A stretch of 64,000 bases of DNA, from NCBI RefSeq assembly GCF_963669205.1, contig NZ_OY769915.1, positions 2,392,001-2,456,000 on the forward strand. Direction: 5' to 3'. The notes below the pieces were generated by a model, which worked only from the letters and a program-made list of their open reading frames with translations, did not search any database and was not told where the DNA came from. Position numbers and translations under genes: made by a program. The DNA comes from an uncultured Roseibium sp. Its GTDB lineage: Bacteria; Pseudomonadota; Alphaproteobacteria; Rhizobiales; Stappiaceae. Positions 31,553-40,318 of the stretch are shown one piece after another (position 1 is the first letter of the stretch; each line of letters opens with the position of its first letter).

Positions 31553-33097
31553 CTAACCGTTCGCTCTCTTGAGATCCGGCGGCGGAACATCCGTGGCATC
31601 GCCCAGTTCGGCTGTCCATGCGCCTTCAACTGCAGGTGTCTCGTCAAAAAAGGAGAAACAGTTCCGGCCGAGTGCCTTGGAATGATAGAGCGCTGCATCG
31701 GAGAAACCGACGAGTTGCTCCGGATCATTGCCGTCTTCCGGCGCTCTTGCGATTCCGATGCTGAGCCCCACTGCGGTCTGTTTGCCGTCGCTGAGCGACA
31801 CGGGCTCCCGGGCCGAGGCAATCAGGGTGTCGCAGAGGGCTCTCAGATGCGTGCGTGTCGTCTCGTTCCTGTAGATGACCATGAATTCGTCGCCGCCGAT
31901 CCGGCAAACGAGACCTTGCCGCCCGACACCGGCATTCAGCCGCTCCGCAATGGTCTTGAGCACCGTGTCTCCCGCCGCATGTCCGAAAGTGTCGTTCACG
32001 GACTTGAACTTGTCGAGGTCACAGTGAAGAACCGCAAAACGCTTGTCAGGCAACTCCCTGGCGGATGAAGCGAGCACTCTGTTGAACAACAGCCGGTTGC
32101 CGAGACCCGATAGCGTATCGTGAAGGGCAAGAAAGCGGTTTTGCTGTTCGCTCGCCTGCAGCGACGTCGTCAGGCGTCCGATCCGCCAGGCAATGCCGAA
32201 GGCGAGTGTGCCGAGGGCGACGCTCAAGATGGCGATCACGGGAATGATCGTCGGCCAGATCGACGCGGTGGCGGATTCGCTTTTCCAGCGGAACACGCCG
32301 ATCGGTGTGTCCGCAATGTCTGAAATCAGAAGAAACGGTCCTTCCATCCGGGCAGGAACGGTTTCTTCAAAGCCGAAGGAACGGAACGCGGGCTGCGCAT
32401 TCAGTTTCTTCTGCAGCACGTCATCCACGAAAAGTGCGGACAGGAGAATCATGGGCGCGCCGTCGGGCAGTGTCGTCTCGTATCGGTCCGGAATGATCGG
32501 CATGGCACCGTATAGGGCAGGCTTCCCGTCGATGCGAACGAAGCCTGTCACCGCAAAGGTGCCGGCGTCAAGATCCTGCAGCGACCGGTGGCCGAATCCG
32601 CCCGGAACGCGCACACGGTTGAGCATGTATTTTGTCGTCAACTCGTCGACGATCGTCTCCAGCTCCGGTGTCTCGGCCAGGGGCCTTGTCACGATATGCG
32701 TGTAGTCCTGGAAAGATTCCGCCAGCACCTGCCGGTCGCCGGAAATCAGGATCAGCTTGTCATGCCGGTAGTTGGTCCAAAGCGTATCGAAGGTTTCCCG
32801 GGCATAGGCGGGATCAAAGGTCCTGACCAGCCTGTTGACGGACAGGTCCGATGAGGCAACGCCGATCTGCTCTCTGACGATCGTGATTTGCTGGTCGGCG
32901 ACAACACTGCGGAACAGGCGCTCCTCGTTGGCAATGGTCTGTTGCGTCGAGGCGCGGGTTGCCACGAATCCGACGAAAAGCAGGGAAACCGAAGTCACCG
33001 CAATCAGGAGGGCCGCCAGCGCGAACGCTAGACGCGAGATGTGCTGTCTGGCGAGCCTGGGGGCCTGGTCGCTGTATCGTCTGCGAAATTCGCTCAA
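31553..33097 (-). CDS. Membrane diguanylate cyclase with CHASE4-like sensor
   Basis: A 514-residue protein with transmembrane helices at ~22-46 and ~283-303, enclosing a ~230-residue periplasmic sensor of CHASE4 type (QDYTHIVTRPLAE, GAPMILLSALFVDD). A GGDEF domain fills ~330-490 with an intact active-site motif RIGGDEF near residue 398 and DLDKFKSVNDTFGH. It should make c-di-GMP in response to an external signal. No RxxD inhibitory site is evident just before GGDEF. A close paralogue is encoded next door at 33591-35144 in the same orientation. Confidence 0.92.
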   Translation of the reverse strand: MSEFRRRYSDQAPRLARQHISRLAFALAALLIAVTSVSLLFVGFVATRASTQQTIANEERLFRSVVADQQITIVREQIGVASSDLSVNRLVRTFDPAYARETFDTLWTNYRHDKLILISGDRQVLAESFQDYTHIVTRPLAETPELETIVDELTTKYMLNRVRVPGGFGHRSLQDLDAGTFAVTGFVRIDGKPALYGAMPIIPDRYETTLPDGAPMILLSALFVDDVLQKKLNAQPAFRSFGFEETVPARMEGPFLLISDIADTPIGVFRWKSESATASIWPTIIPVIAILSVALGTLAFGIAWRIGRLTTSLQASEQQNRFLALHDTLSGLGNRLLFNRVLASSARELPDKRFAVLHCDLDKFKSVNDTFGHAAGDTVLKTIAERLNAGVGRQGLVCRIGGDEFMVIYRNETTRTHLRALCDTLIASAREPVSLSDGKQTAVGLSIGIARAPEDGNDPEQLVGFSDAALYHSKALGRNCFSFFDETPAVEGAWTAELGDATDVPPPDLKRANG

Positions 33098-33227
33098 GTT
33101 GCGGATGCGCCTTCTACTACATCTGGTTTAGTTTTCATTTGAGACATGAGAGATGATTAAGGCTCAAATTGATTAATAACGGGTGCGAATAACAGTAAAA
33201 GAGGTAAATTGTTCTTGAGGTTGCGTG

Positions 33228-33534
33228 AGCGTATCCACTGCTGTCCGGTTTAACTCGGAATTGATCCAGCGAGGCGATCCCAGCCCATGAGCTTGTCATT
33301 CCGGCTGAAGCGCAGCGGAAGGCCGGAACCCAGTAACCACCGGACTTTCCGTCTTGTTTCAGCCTCCGGCCACTTGGAGTACTGGTTCCCGGTCTTGCCG
33401 CTGACGCGGCAAACCGGGACGACAAATCGGGGGAACAATTCCGTATCCCGATTTGGCGCCGTACGGAACTATGCCGCTTTCTCAACGACATAAGTTCGAC
33501 AGTACTTTCTAAACCGGACAGCAATGGAGCGTAT
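33228..33534. mobile_element. MITE-like element with 18-bp inverted repeats and target duplication
   Basis: The left end CCACTGCTGTCCGGTTTA (33235-33252) and the right end TAAACCGGACAGCAATGG (33510-33527) are inverted repeats with one mismatch. They are directly bordered by AGCGTAT on both sides (33228-33234 and 33528-33534), a 7-base target duplication, or 8 if one base of the repeat is counted. The 293-base inside has no transposase. It contains two REP-like hairpins (around 33297-33330 and CCCGGTCTTGCCGC/GCGGCAAACCGGG at 33388-33418). The transposon family is not identified. It occupies the gap between two paralogous diguanylate cyclase genes. Confidence 0.75.
33388..33418. repeat. REP-like palindrome nested in the MITE-like element
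   Basis: CCCGGTCTTGCCGC-tgac-GCGGCAAACCGGG, the reverse complement (loop aside) of the palindrome at 11388-11418. Flanking bases (GGTTCCCGG, GGGACGAC) are also similar to that copy. Confidence 0.7.
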
Positions 33535-33590
33535 CCGTGGAGGCGCCGCAATTCGAGTTGTCCTGCACCGCCACGGGCCCTTCCGGCTGA

Positions 33591-35144
33591 CTAACTTGCC
33601 TTGGAATGCGTGGCTGTTGCGCCGTCCATGCTGTCCGTGTGCAGGTAGCGCGGCGACGCAAACTCGACCGTGTTGCGGCCGTTTTCCTTGGCCCGGTAAA
33701 GGGCCAGGTCCGCCAGCCGGATCAGGTCCTTGTCGTTCAACCCGCATTCGGGCGCCGTGGCGATGCCGACGCTGACGCCGATCTGGACGCTGTTTCCGCC
33801 GCCGATTTCGATCGGAACGGACATGGATGTCCGCAAGCTTTCGGCAATTCCCTCAAGCTCGTTCGCGCTTTCATATTTCGTCACAAGGACGATGAATTCG
33901 TCTCCCCCGATCCGGCAGACAACGGAATCTTCGCTGAATTGACGTTTGAAGCGGTCGGCGACGACGCACAGGACCATGTCACCTGCTTCGTGGCCATAAG
34001 CGTCGTTGATCGGTTTGAACCGGTCGAGATCGCACGCGAACAGCGCAAATCCCTTGTCGGGAAGACTATCGATCGAATAGGCCAGACGGTCGGAAAAGTG
34101 GTGCCGGTTTGGCAGCCCGGTGAGCGTATCGTGGTTCGCGAAATGATGGTTCTTGCGCTCGCTCTCCTCAAGCTGCGACGACAGTCGGCTGATCTTTGCG
34201 GCGGCGGCGAAGGCAACGGTCGAAATGATCACCGTCATCAGCAGGATGAGCGGCAACGCCATGAGCCAGATCTGTTGGCCGGGTTTTTCCTGGTCCCAAC
34301 TGAAGTAACCCATCACCGTACCGTCGGCCGCCCGGATCAGCTGATTGGTCGGATGGTCGCGCTCCGGTTCGCCGGCAATGTAGCGCAAATCGCGATAGCT
34401 GAGGGTTTCATTCAGCTCGGCGACCATGGTCTCATCGACATAGACGGCATTGATGAGAACAGCCGGGTAATCGTTTGTGGCATCCACATCGCCGTAGTCC
34501 GGCAGGACCGGGACCGCGACCAGAAGCGCAGGCTGCCCGTCGACGATCGCAAACTCGGAAATCGATACGTCCAGCAGGACCGACTGGGGCAGGTACCAGT
34601 CGGCGAATGCGGAGTTCGATCGCCGTTTTCGCTCGTCGAAAGCCACCCGCGTGCGTTCGGCCAGCTGGCGAAGGATAGGCGCAGCCTCCGTTTTCTTTTC
34701 CGGAAACCGGGTGTGATCCTCAACGGCCTGGGCGATCAGCGTGCCGTCGGTAGCCACGACGAAGGTTCTTTCCAGATCGAACGTTTCCCAAAGATCGAGA
34801 ACAAGCTGCTCCTTGATGAACGCGCGATCCGGTGGGGCCTGGAGGGCGGTGAAGGTATCGTCCCATTGAGCCAGGTCGAATTGGTCGATTGCGATCATTT
34901 GCGTATAGGTGTCGAGGTTACCGGCAAAGCGGAGCTTTTCGCTTTCAAGCGAGCGCCGGTCCGCTTCGACCCAGGCAAGATGGGCAATGAATGTCAGGGA
35001 CGCGGCAGACATCGCGATCAGGAGTGCCGCCAGGCCGTAGATCCATACCTTGATCTGACGCCCGGTCGCGGATCTCACGTTATCTGCGTCCCCGGCCGTG
35101 CCGGCATTCATTGCGCGCTCGAACAAAGCGAATTCCCTCCTCAA
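33591..35144 (-). CDS. Membrane diguanylate cyclase with CHASE4 sensor (paralogue)
   Basis: A 517-residue protein with the same layout as its neighbour: a first helix at ~33-57, a CHASE4 periplasmic domain with the typical DQFDLAQWDDTFTAL segment, a second helix at ~287-312, and GGDEF with RIGGDEF near residue 411 and DLDRFKPINDAYGHEAGD. The CHASE4 signature is clearer here than in the neighbour. The two proteins differ mostly in the sensor part, so they likely read different signals into the same c-di-GMP pool. A MITE-like element lies between the two genes. Confidence 0.93.
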   Translation of the reverse strand: MRREFALFERAMNAGTAGDADNVRSATGRQIKVWIYGLAALLIAMSAASLTFIAHLAWVEADRRSLESEKLRFAGNLDTYTQMIAIDQFDLAQWDDTFTALQAPPDRAFIKEQLVLDLWETFDLERTFVVATDGTLIAQAVEDHTRFPEKKTEAAPILRQLAERTRVAFDERKRRSNSAFADWYLPQSVLLDVSISEFAIVDGQPALLVAVPVLPDYGDVDATNDYPAVLINAVYVDETMVAELNETLSYRDLRYIAGEPERDHPTNQLIRAADGTVMGYFSWDQEKPGQQIWLMALPLILLMTVIISTVAFAAAAKISRLSSQLEESERKNHHFANHDTLTGLPNRHHFSDRLAYSIDSLPDKGFALFACDLDRFKPINDAYGHEAGDMVLCVVADRFKRQFSEDSVVCRIGGDEFIVLVTKYESANELEGIAESLRTSMSVPIEIGGGNSVQIGVSVGIATAPECGLNDKDLIRLADLALYRAKENGRNTVEFASPRYLHTDSMDGATATHSKAS

Positions 35145-35210
35145 TCCATCTGTCTGGATAGCAGAGGGAACTTAACGTCAGCTTCTAAGTCTCGGTTTTT
35201 GGGCGGAAAC

Positions 35211-36404
35211 TCAGGCCAAATTGCCAAGAGTCTTAACGAAGCGTTCTACTTCATCCTCCGTATTGAACGCGTGCAGAGACGCCCGGACAACGGATTCAAG
35301 CCCTCTGTGCGGCAGGTCTATCTGCGCCGATGTTCCCTTGCTGACCGAGACGTTGATGCGCGCCGAAGACAGTCTGGCCTGGGTCTGCGCAGGTGTTTCG
35401 CCGTCGACCGTGAAGGTAACGATCCCGCCCTTGCGGGCTCCCTTGTCGTGAAGCGTCACACCGTTGACCGCTGACAGTTCAGTCCGAAGTTGCGCTCCGA
35501 GCGCACAGATCCGGTTGCCGATGCGCTCCATGCCGTAACCGATGGCGTAACTGACGGCGACGCCAAGGCCGATCTGACCCGCGACGTATCGCTCCCAGGT
35601 TTCGAAGCGCATGGCATGCGGGACGAGTTCATAGCAGTTGTCGTCCAGCCAGTTGGCGGACTGAAGGTCGATGAAAGGCGGCTCGATCTGGTCCAGAACA
35701 TCGTCGCTGACATAAAGGAACCCCGTGCCCCGTGGCCCGCGAAGATACTTGCGTCCGGTCCCCGACAGCATGTGGCAGCCGATGTCGCTGACATTCAGCG
35801 GGATCTGACCCGCCGACTGGCAGGCATCCAGAAGATAGAGGAGCTTTGCGGAGCGCGCGATTTCGCCGACGTCCTCAGCCGGATTTATAAGCCCGGAGAA
35901 GGTCGGAATATGCGTCAGGGCGACGAGGCGCGTCTTCGGGGTGATCGCGGCCTTGAGCGCGGCAAGGTCGATCTGGCCGCTTGCATCGTCCTCGACAAGA
36001 TCGATCTCGATATTCTTGCGGCGTTTCATCTGCAGAAACGCGACGTAGTTGGAAACGTATTCCGCGCGTCCCGTAATGATCCGGTCACCCTCGCGAAAGT
36101 CGATGCCGTAGAAGGCCATGTCCCAGGCGCGCGTTGCATTCTCGACATAGGCGATTTCATGGGGTTTGCTGCCGATCAGGGCGGCAAGGCTGGTGTAGAA
36201 CGTGTCCATCGCGGCGCTGTTCGCACTCGCCGCTTCATAGCCGCCGAGCGTTGCCTCGAGATCGAGGTGCTCCTTGACGGCATCAAGGGCCGGCTTGAGG
36301 GCAAGCCCCGTGCCGGCATTGTTAAAATGGATCAGCTGCCCTACACCGGGTGTATCGTCCCGCATCGCCGCGACATCGTGGTTGGAAAGGGATGGAACAA
36401 TCAT
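35211..36404 (-). CDS. Class V aminotransferase (cysteine desulfurase/isopenicillin epimerase-like)
   Basis: A 397-residue PLP enzyme of fold type I, class V. Features are HFNNAGTGLALKPALDAV at the N-terminus, YVENATRAWDMAF, YLLDACQSAGQIP (PLP Asp) and SGTGRKYLRGPRGTGFLYV with the PLP lysine. It lacks the tell-tale sulfur-transfer loop needed to call it an IscS or SufS, so it may be an epimerase, lyase or C-S lyase-type member. The ATG at 36404 has AAGG 6 bases upstream; a GTG at 36455 would add 17 residues and leave almost no room for a promoter before the divergent gene. Confidence 0.85.
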   Translation of the reverse strand: MIVPSLSNHDVAAMRDDTPGVGQLIHFNNAGTGLALKPALDAVKEHLDLEATLGGYEAASANSAAMDTFYTSLAALIGSKPHEIAYVENATRAWDMAFYGIDFREGDRIITGRAEYVSNYVAFLQMKRRKNIEIDLVEDDASGQIDLAALKAAITPKTRLVALTHIPTFSGLINPAEDVGEIARSAKLLYLLDACQSAGQIPLNVSDIGCHMLSGTGRKYLRGPRGTGFLYVSDDVLDQIEPPFIDLQSANWLDDNCYELVPHAMRFETWERYVAGQIGLGVAVSYAIGYGMERIGNRICALGAQLRTELSAVNGVTLHDKGARKGGIVTFTVDGETPAQTQARLSSARINVSVSKGTSAQIDLPHRGLESVVRASLHAFNTEDEVERFVKTLGNLA

Positions 36405-36458
36405 GATGACCTTCGGCTTGGTGTTGTCGGCAAACAACAGATCTGAGACCTGCACTCA

Positions 36459-37064
36459 ATGACGATCACATATTTTGGATATGGCTCTCTCGTCAATGCC
36501 GACACGATCCCGGCCAGTGCAACGGTCACGCCAGGCAAACTTCGTGGCTGGGTCCGCGAGTGGCGTGTCTGCGGTATGGGCGAGGATGGACAGGGGCGCT
36601 GTGCCTTGAGCGTGCGCGAAGCCCCGGGCAGCGAGATAAGAGGCGTGATGGTGCGCGAACCCCGCTCACGCCTGAAGGATCTGGAAAAGCGGGAAAAGAG
36701 ATACCGCAAGGTGGAAGCCGTGGGCGGCGCGTTCCGGTGCGATGCGGAGCAGGCAAACGGGCCGCACGATCTTTTCGTCTTCGTGGGCGCGGCAGAACAC
36801 AATCGCTGGGGTACGGAAACGCATCCGATCCTGCAAAGCTATCTGGATTGTGTGCTGGCAGGCTTTTTCAGCCTGTGGGGCGAAGAGGGGATCGAGCACT
36901 TTCTCGATACCACCGACGGATGGCATGTTCCGGTGCTCCGCGACCGGCACAAACCTGCCTATCCGCGCGCGGTTGCTCTGCCGGAACGCCTGCGCGAGAT
37001 GATCGATGCGGCCATCGCGTCAAGAAACCTGACATACATCGATCCACCGTTGCGCAGCCGCTGA
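36459..37064 (+). CDS. Gamma-glutamylcyclotransferase-like protein
   Basis: A 201-residue protein beginning TITYFGYGSLVN, the family P-loop-like YGSL motif that holds the gamma-glutamyl group, with the likely catalytic glutamate in DLEKREKRY. Family members cyclise gamma-glutamyl amines or peptides to 5-oxoproline. The C-terminal ~100 residues (LQSYLDCVLAGFFSLWG, HVPVLRDRHKPAYPRA) are longer than in minimal GGCT proteins. Divergent from the class V aminotransferase gene. The specific substrate is unknown. Confidence 0.75.
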   Translation: MTITYFGYGSLVNADTIPASATVTPGKLRGWVREWRVCGMGEDGQGRCALSVREAPGSEIRGVMVREPRSRLKDLEKREKRYRKVEAVGGAFRCDAEQANGPHDLFVFVGAAEHNRWGTETHPILQSYLDCVLAGFFSLWGEEGIEHFLDTTDGWHVPVLRDRHKPAYPRAVALPERLREMIDAAIASRNLTYIDPPLRSR

Positions 37065-37075
37065 GGCGCTGACCG

Positions 37076-37807
37076 TCAGGCGATGAGGCCGTGGAGCAGG
37101 GCGCCGGCAAGATAGGCAATACCGGCGGCGCACAGTCCGATGCCCGTCGTTTCCAGTCCGGAGACAACCCACGACTTTGCCGACCAGCGCGATTTGATGG
37201 AACCGATGAGGAAAAAGGCGAAAGCCGTCAGGGCGGTGGTCTGGATTTCCGATGAACCGGAGCCGAAAAGAAAGGGCAGCAGCGGCAGGCTGCCGCAGAC
37301 AAGAAACGCGGTGAAGGTCGCCAGGGCCGCCTTCACCGGAGACCGCGCCGTGGAGCTGAGCCCGTACTCCGCCTGCATCATCGTTTCGATCCAGGTCGCC
37401 CTGTTCGACGTGACCAGCCGCACGAGGTCGTCCAGGTCCTTGCCATCGAAGCCCTTCGACCCGAAGATCTGCCGGATCTCCTCCCGCTCGCCGTCCGGCA
37501 CCAGGTCGATATGCTTTTCCTCGATGGACAGAAGGCGGGCGTAGTCTTCTTCCTCCGACTTTGTTCCGCTGTAATTGGCCGCCGCCATGGAAAAACCGTC
37601 TGCCAGCAGGTTGGCGACGCCGAGGATCAGGATTGTCTTTGCCGAAAGCGCAGCGCCGACCGCGCCTGCGACGATGGCAAAGGTGGTGACGGCGCCGTCG
37701 ATCCCGCCGTAGATCCAGTCCCTGAGGTAGCTGGGCTGCGGTTTTGCCGCGAGCCTGAGGGCGATGTCATCGGGTCTGTGGCTGTGCTCCAGTCTTGGAG
37801 ATGGCAT
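37076..37807 (-). CDS. VIT1/CCC1 family transporter
   Basis: A 243-residue membrane protein with RDWIYGGIDGAVTTFAIVAG in the first helix, AANLLADGFSMAA-like second helix, an acidic cytosolic loop (SEEEDYARLLSIEEKHIDLVP, metal-binding type) and three C-terminal helices. Relatives move Fe(II) or Mn(II) out of the cytosol. It is convergent with the GGCT-like gene (11-base gap). No metal-responsive operator was recognised upstream. Confidence 0.9.
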   Translation of the reverse strand: MPSPRLEHSHRPDDIALRLAAKPQPSYLRDWIYGGIDGAVTTFAIVAGAVGAALSAKTILILGVANLLADGFSMAAANYSGTKSEEEDYARLLSIEEKHIDLVPDGEREEIRQIFGSKGFDGKDLDDLVRLVTSNRATWIETMMQAEYGLSSTARSPVKAALATFTAFLVCGSLPLLPFLFGSGSSEIQTTALTAFAFFLIGSIKSRWSAKSWVVSGLETTGIGLCAAGIAYLAGALLHGLIA

Positions 37808-38082
37808 GAGACTGTCCTATCTTGTCGAAACGCCATGGTGAGGCAGGAGACCCGGTGCCGCCATGATCCCGGTCAAGGTCGAAATCAGCTGCACGTTTCG
37901 GAATGACGTCCGGCTTGCCGGGGCACTGATGAAAATTGCCTGATTGAACTGTGGCGTTACCGTCCTTCGGCGTGTATAACGCCGCACGTTTGCTGCCATG
38001 CGGCAATCGGATACCAATGAAAATGTCTCGGACGGCGCGCCACCATGAGAGAATTCGCGCGCGTCCTGTAGGAGTAGGAAAA

Positions 38083-39465
38083 ATGGCGGAGAAGTGGAGC
38101 CCGGAGACTTGGAGATCGAAGCCGATCTTGCAGGTTCCGGAATACCCGGATCAAGAGGCTTTGGCGGATGTTGAGCAGCGCCTGTCGACGTATCCGCCGC
38201 TGGTTTTTGCAGGTGAAGCGCGCGCGCTGAAGCAGCAGCTTGCCGACGTTGCAGCCGGCAACGGTTTTCTTCTCCAGGGCGGCGACTGCGCCGAGAGTTT
38301 TGCCGAACACCATCCGGATCACATCCGCGACTTTTTCCGCGTGTTCCTGCAGATGGCCGTCGTGCTCACCTATGCCGCAAGCCAGCCGGTGGTGAAGGTC
38401 GGACGCATTGCCGGGCAATTCGCCAAGCCGCGGTCTTCCAACTTTGAAACGAAGAATGATGTCGAGCTGCCGAGCTACCGCGGTGACATCATCAACGACA
38501 TCAACTTCGGTTCCGACAGCCGGATCCCGGATCCGAGCCGCATGGCGATGGCCTATCGCCAGTCCGCCGCAACGCTGAACCTTCTGCGTGCCTTTGCGCA
38601 GGGCGGTTTCGCGAACCTGGACCAGGTGCATCAGTGGATGCTCGGTTTCATCACCGACAGCCCGCAGGGCCACCGTTACAAGGAACTGGCCGACCGCATT
38701 ACCGAAGCGCTTGCCTTCATGCGGGCCTGCGGCATCAGCTCGGAAAACGTGCCGCAAATGCGCGGCACCGATTTTTTCACCAGCCACGAGGCACTGCTTC
38801 TGGGCTACGAAGAGGCGCTGACGCGCGTCGATTCCACGTCCGGCGAATGGTACGCCACGTCCGGTCACATGCTCTGGATCGGCGACAGGACGCGCCAGCC
38901 GGACCACGCGCATGTCGAATTCTTCCGTGGCATCAAGAACCCGATCGGCCTGAAGTGCGGTCCGTCGCTCACGCCGGACGGCCTGCTTGAGCTGATCGAC
39001 ATTCTCAACCCGGAAAATGAACCCGGACGGCTGACGCTGATCGCCCGTTTCGGGTCGGAAAAGGTGTTTGAACACCTGCCGCAGCTTGTTCGTGCCGTGG
39101 AGCGCGAAGGCAAGTCGGTGATCTGGTCGTGCGACCCGATGCATGGCAACACGATCACGGCGGGCGGATACAAGACACGTCCGTTCGACCGCATCCTGAA
39201 GGAGGTCGAATCCTTCTTCGAAGTGCATCGCGCCGAGGGCACGCATGCAGGGGGTGTCCATGTCGAAATGACCGGTCGCAACGTGACCGAATGCACCGGA
39301 GGGGCGCACGCCCTGACCGCCGAACAGCTCGGCGATCGCTATCATACCCATTGCGACCCGCGCCTCAACGCCGACCAGGCTCTGGAACTGGCTTTCCTGA
39401 TTGCGGAGAACCTCAAGAAGGAACGCGATGGCCGTCAGGCTGCACCGATTGCCGCAAGTGCCTAG
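38083..39465 (+). CDS. 3-deoxy-7-phosphoheptulonate synthase, class II
   Basis: A 460-residue type II (plant-like) DAHP synthase, the first step of the shikimate pathway (PEP + erythrose-4-P). Signatures are FLLQGGDCAESFAEH, RIAGQFAKPRSS, SHEALLLGYEEALTR, WIGDRTRQPD and VIWSCDPMHGNT. The ATG at 38083 has GGAGTAGG just upstream; the open frame further upstream has no homology. Monocistronic, with a strong terminator downstream. Regulatory tryptophan/phenylalanine sites cannot be judged by eye. Confidence 0.96.
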   Translation: MAEKWSPETWRSKPILQVPEYPDQEALADVEQRLSTYPPLVFAGEARALKQQLADVAAGNGFLLQGGDCAESFAEHHPDHIRDFFRVFLQMAVVLTYAASQPVVKVGRIAGQFAKPRSSNFETKNDVELPSYRGDIINDINFGSDSRIPDPSRMAMAYRQSAATLNLLRAFAQGGFANLDQVHQWMLGFITDSPQGHRYKELADRITEALAFMRACGISSENVPQMRGTDFFTSHEALLLGYEEALTRVDSTSGEWYATSGHMLWIGDRTRQPDHAHVEFFRGIKNPIGLKCGPSLTPDGLLELIDILNPENEPGRLTLIARFGSEKVFEHLPQLVRAVEREGKSVIWSCDPMHGNTITAGGYKTRPFDRILKEVESFFEVHRAEGTHAGGVHVEMTGRNVTECTGGAHALTAEQLGDRYHTHCDPRLNADQALELAFLIAENLKKERDGRQAAPIAASA

Positions 39466-39499
39466 AATTCCGTGGCCAGCGGTGATCAACTGTTAACCA

Positions 39500-39526
39500 A
39501 GAAGGCGGCTTTTGCCGCCTTTTTTA
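39500..39526 (+). terminator. Rho-independent terminator downstream of DAHP synthase
   Basis: Stem AGGCGGC/GCCGCCT (39503-39520) with a TTTT loop followed by TTTTT, 37 bases after the stop codon. Confidence 0.9.
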
Positions 39527-39620
39527 GGTAATTTGGACAGTCATTTTGCACGAGGTAAGCCACATTTAACGCTCGCGCCCCATATCTGGAGAACCGCAAA
39601 TTTCCGGAGGAGACGCAAGG

Positions 39621-40172
39621 GTGCGCGAGAAGTGGGATCTGTCCAGAATTTCCTGCCTGATTGCAGATGACAATCCGCATATGCGTACGATCCTGCGCTC
39701 TGTTCTGACAGGGTTCGGTATTCGCTCGATCTTTGAGGCGAGCGATGGCGCGGAAGCGCTTGAGCTTGTCGTCGACCGGAAGCCGGATGTCGTCCTCCTG
39801 GATTGGGTCATGAACCCGTTCGGCGGAAGCGAATTCCTGCGGATCCTGCGCGGCGACCGGGATCCGGTGATTTCGACAATTCCCGTCCTCGTCATTTCCG
39901 CCCATGCCAACCGCGCGACGATCATGGAAGCCATCACGATCGGCGTCCATGGCTTCGTTGCCAAACCGATTGCCCCTGCCATCCTCTACCGGCACATCGG
40001 AGAGATCCTGGAACGGCAGGACCTGCACGGCCGCTCGAAGGGCATCAACGGTCTCGGTTCGCAGAAACCGACGCGCAAGCTCAACATTGCCGATGTCCAG
40101 CAGCCGCCGGGCGAACCGGTCGCGGATGCGGAGCCCCCTGCAGAAGACGACAGCGGTCTCGCGCTGCTCTGA
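39621..40172 (+). CDS. Single-domain response regulator with extended C-terminus
   Basis: A 183-residue protein. A receiver domain spans ~10-130 with Asp16/Asp17, the phospho-acceptor Asp61 (VVLLDWVMNP), Ser in VISAH and Lys in FVAKPI. The last ~55 residues are unstructured and lack an output domain. It likely signals through protein interaction, as CheY-like or phosphorelay proteins do. GTG start with GGAGGAGAC about 9 bases upstream. No histidine kinase gene adjoins it. Confidence 0.9.
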   Translation: MREKWDLSRISCLIADDNPHMRTILRSVLTGFGIRSIFEASDGAEALELVVDRKPDVVLLDWVMNPFGGSEFLRILRGDRDPVISTIPVLVISAHANRATIMEAITIGVHGFVAKPIAPAILYRHIGEILERQDLHGRSKGINGLGSQKPTRKLNIADVQQPPGEPVADAEPPAEDDSGLALL

Positions 40173-40318
40173 GGTTGACCGACCCATCTGACGCGGCTTG
40201 TTTTTTCGCGCTCGCCTGACGGTGGAGGACGCGCGCACGCGCATTCCGATTTGAGAGATTGCAACGCGACCTGCTTGCCGCTACATCAGCAGGAATGTCT
40301 TCTCCTGGAACGGGTTCC

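Noticed and set aside
33135..33551. A 138-codon ORF in the diguanylate cyclase gap
   Set aside because: It runs through the inverted repeats and nested palindromes of the MITE-like element and has no protein features.
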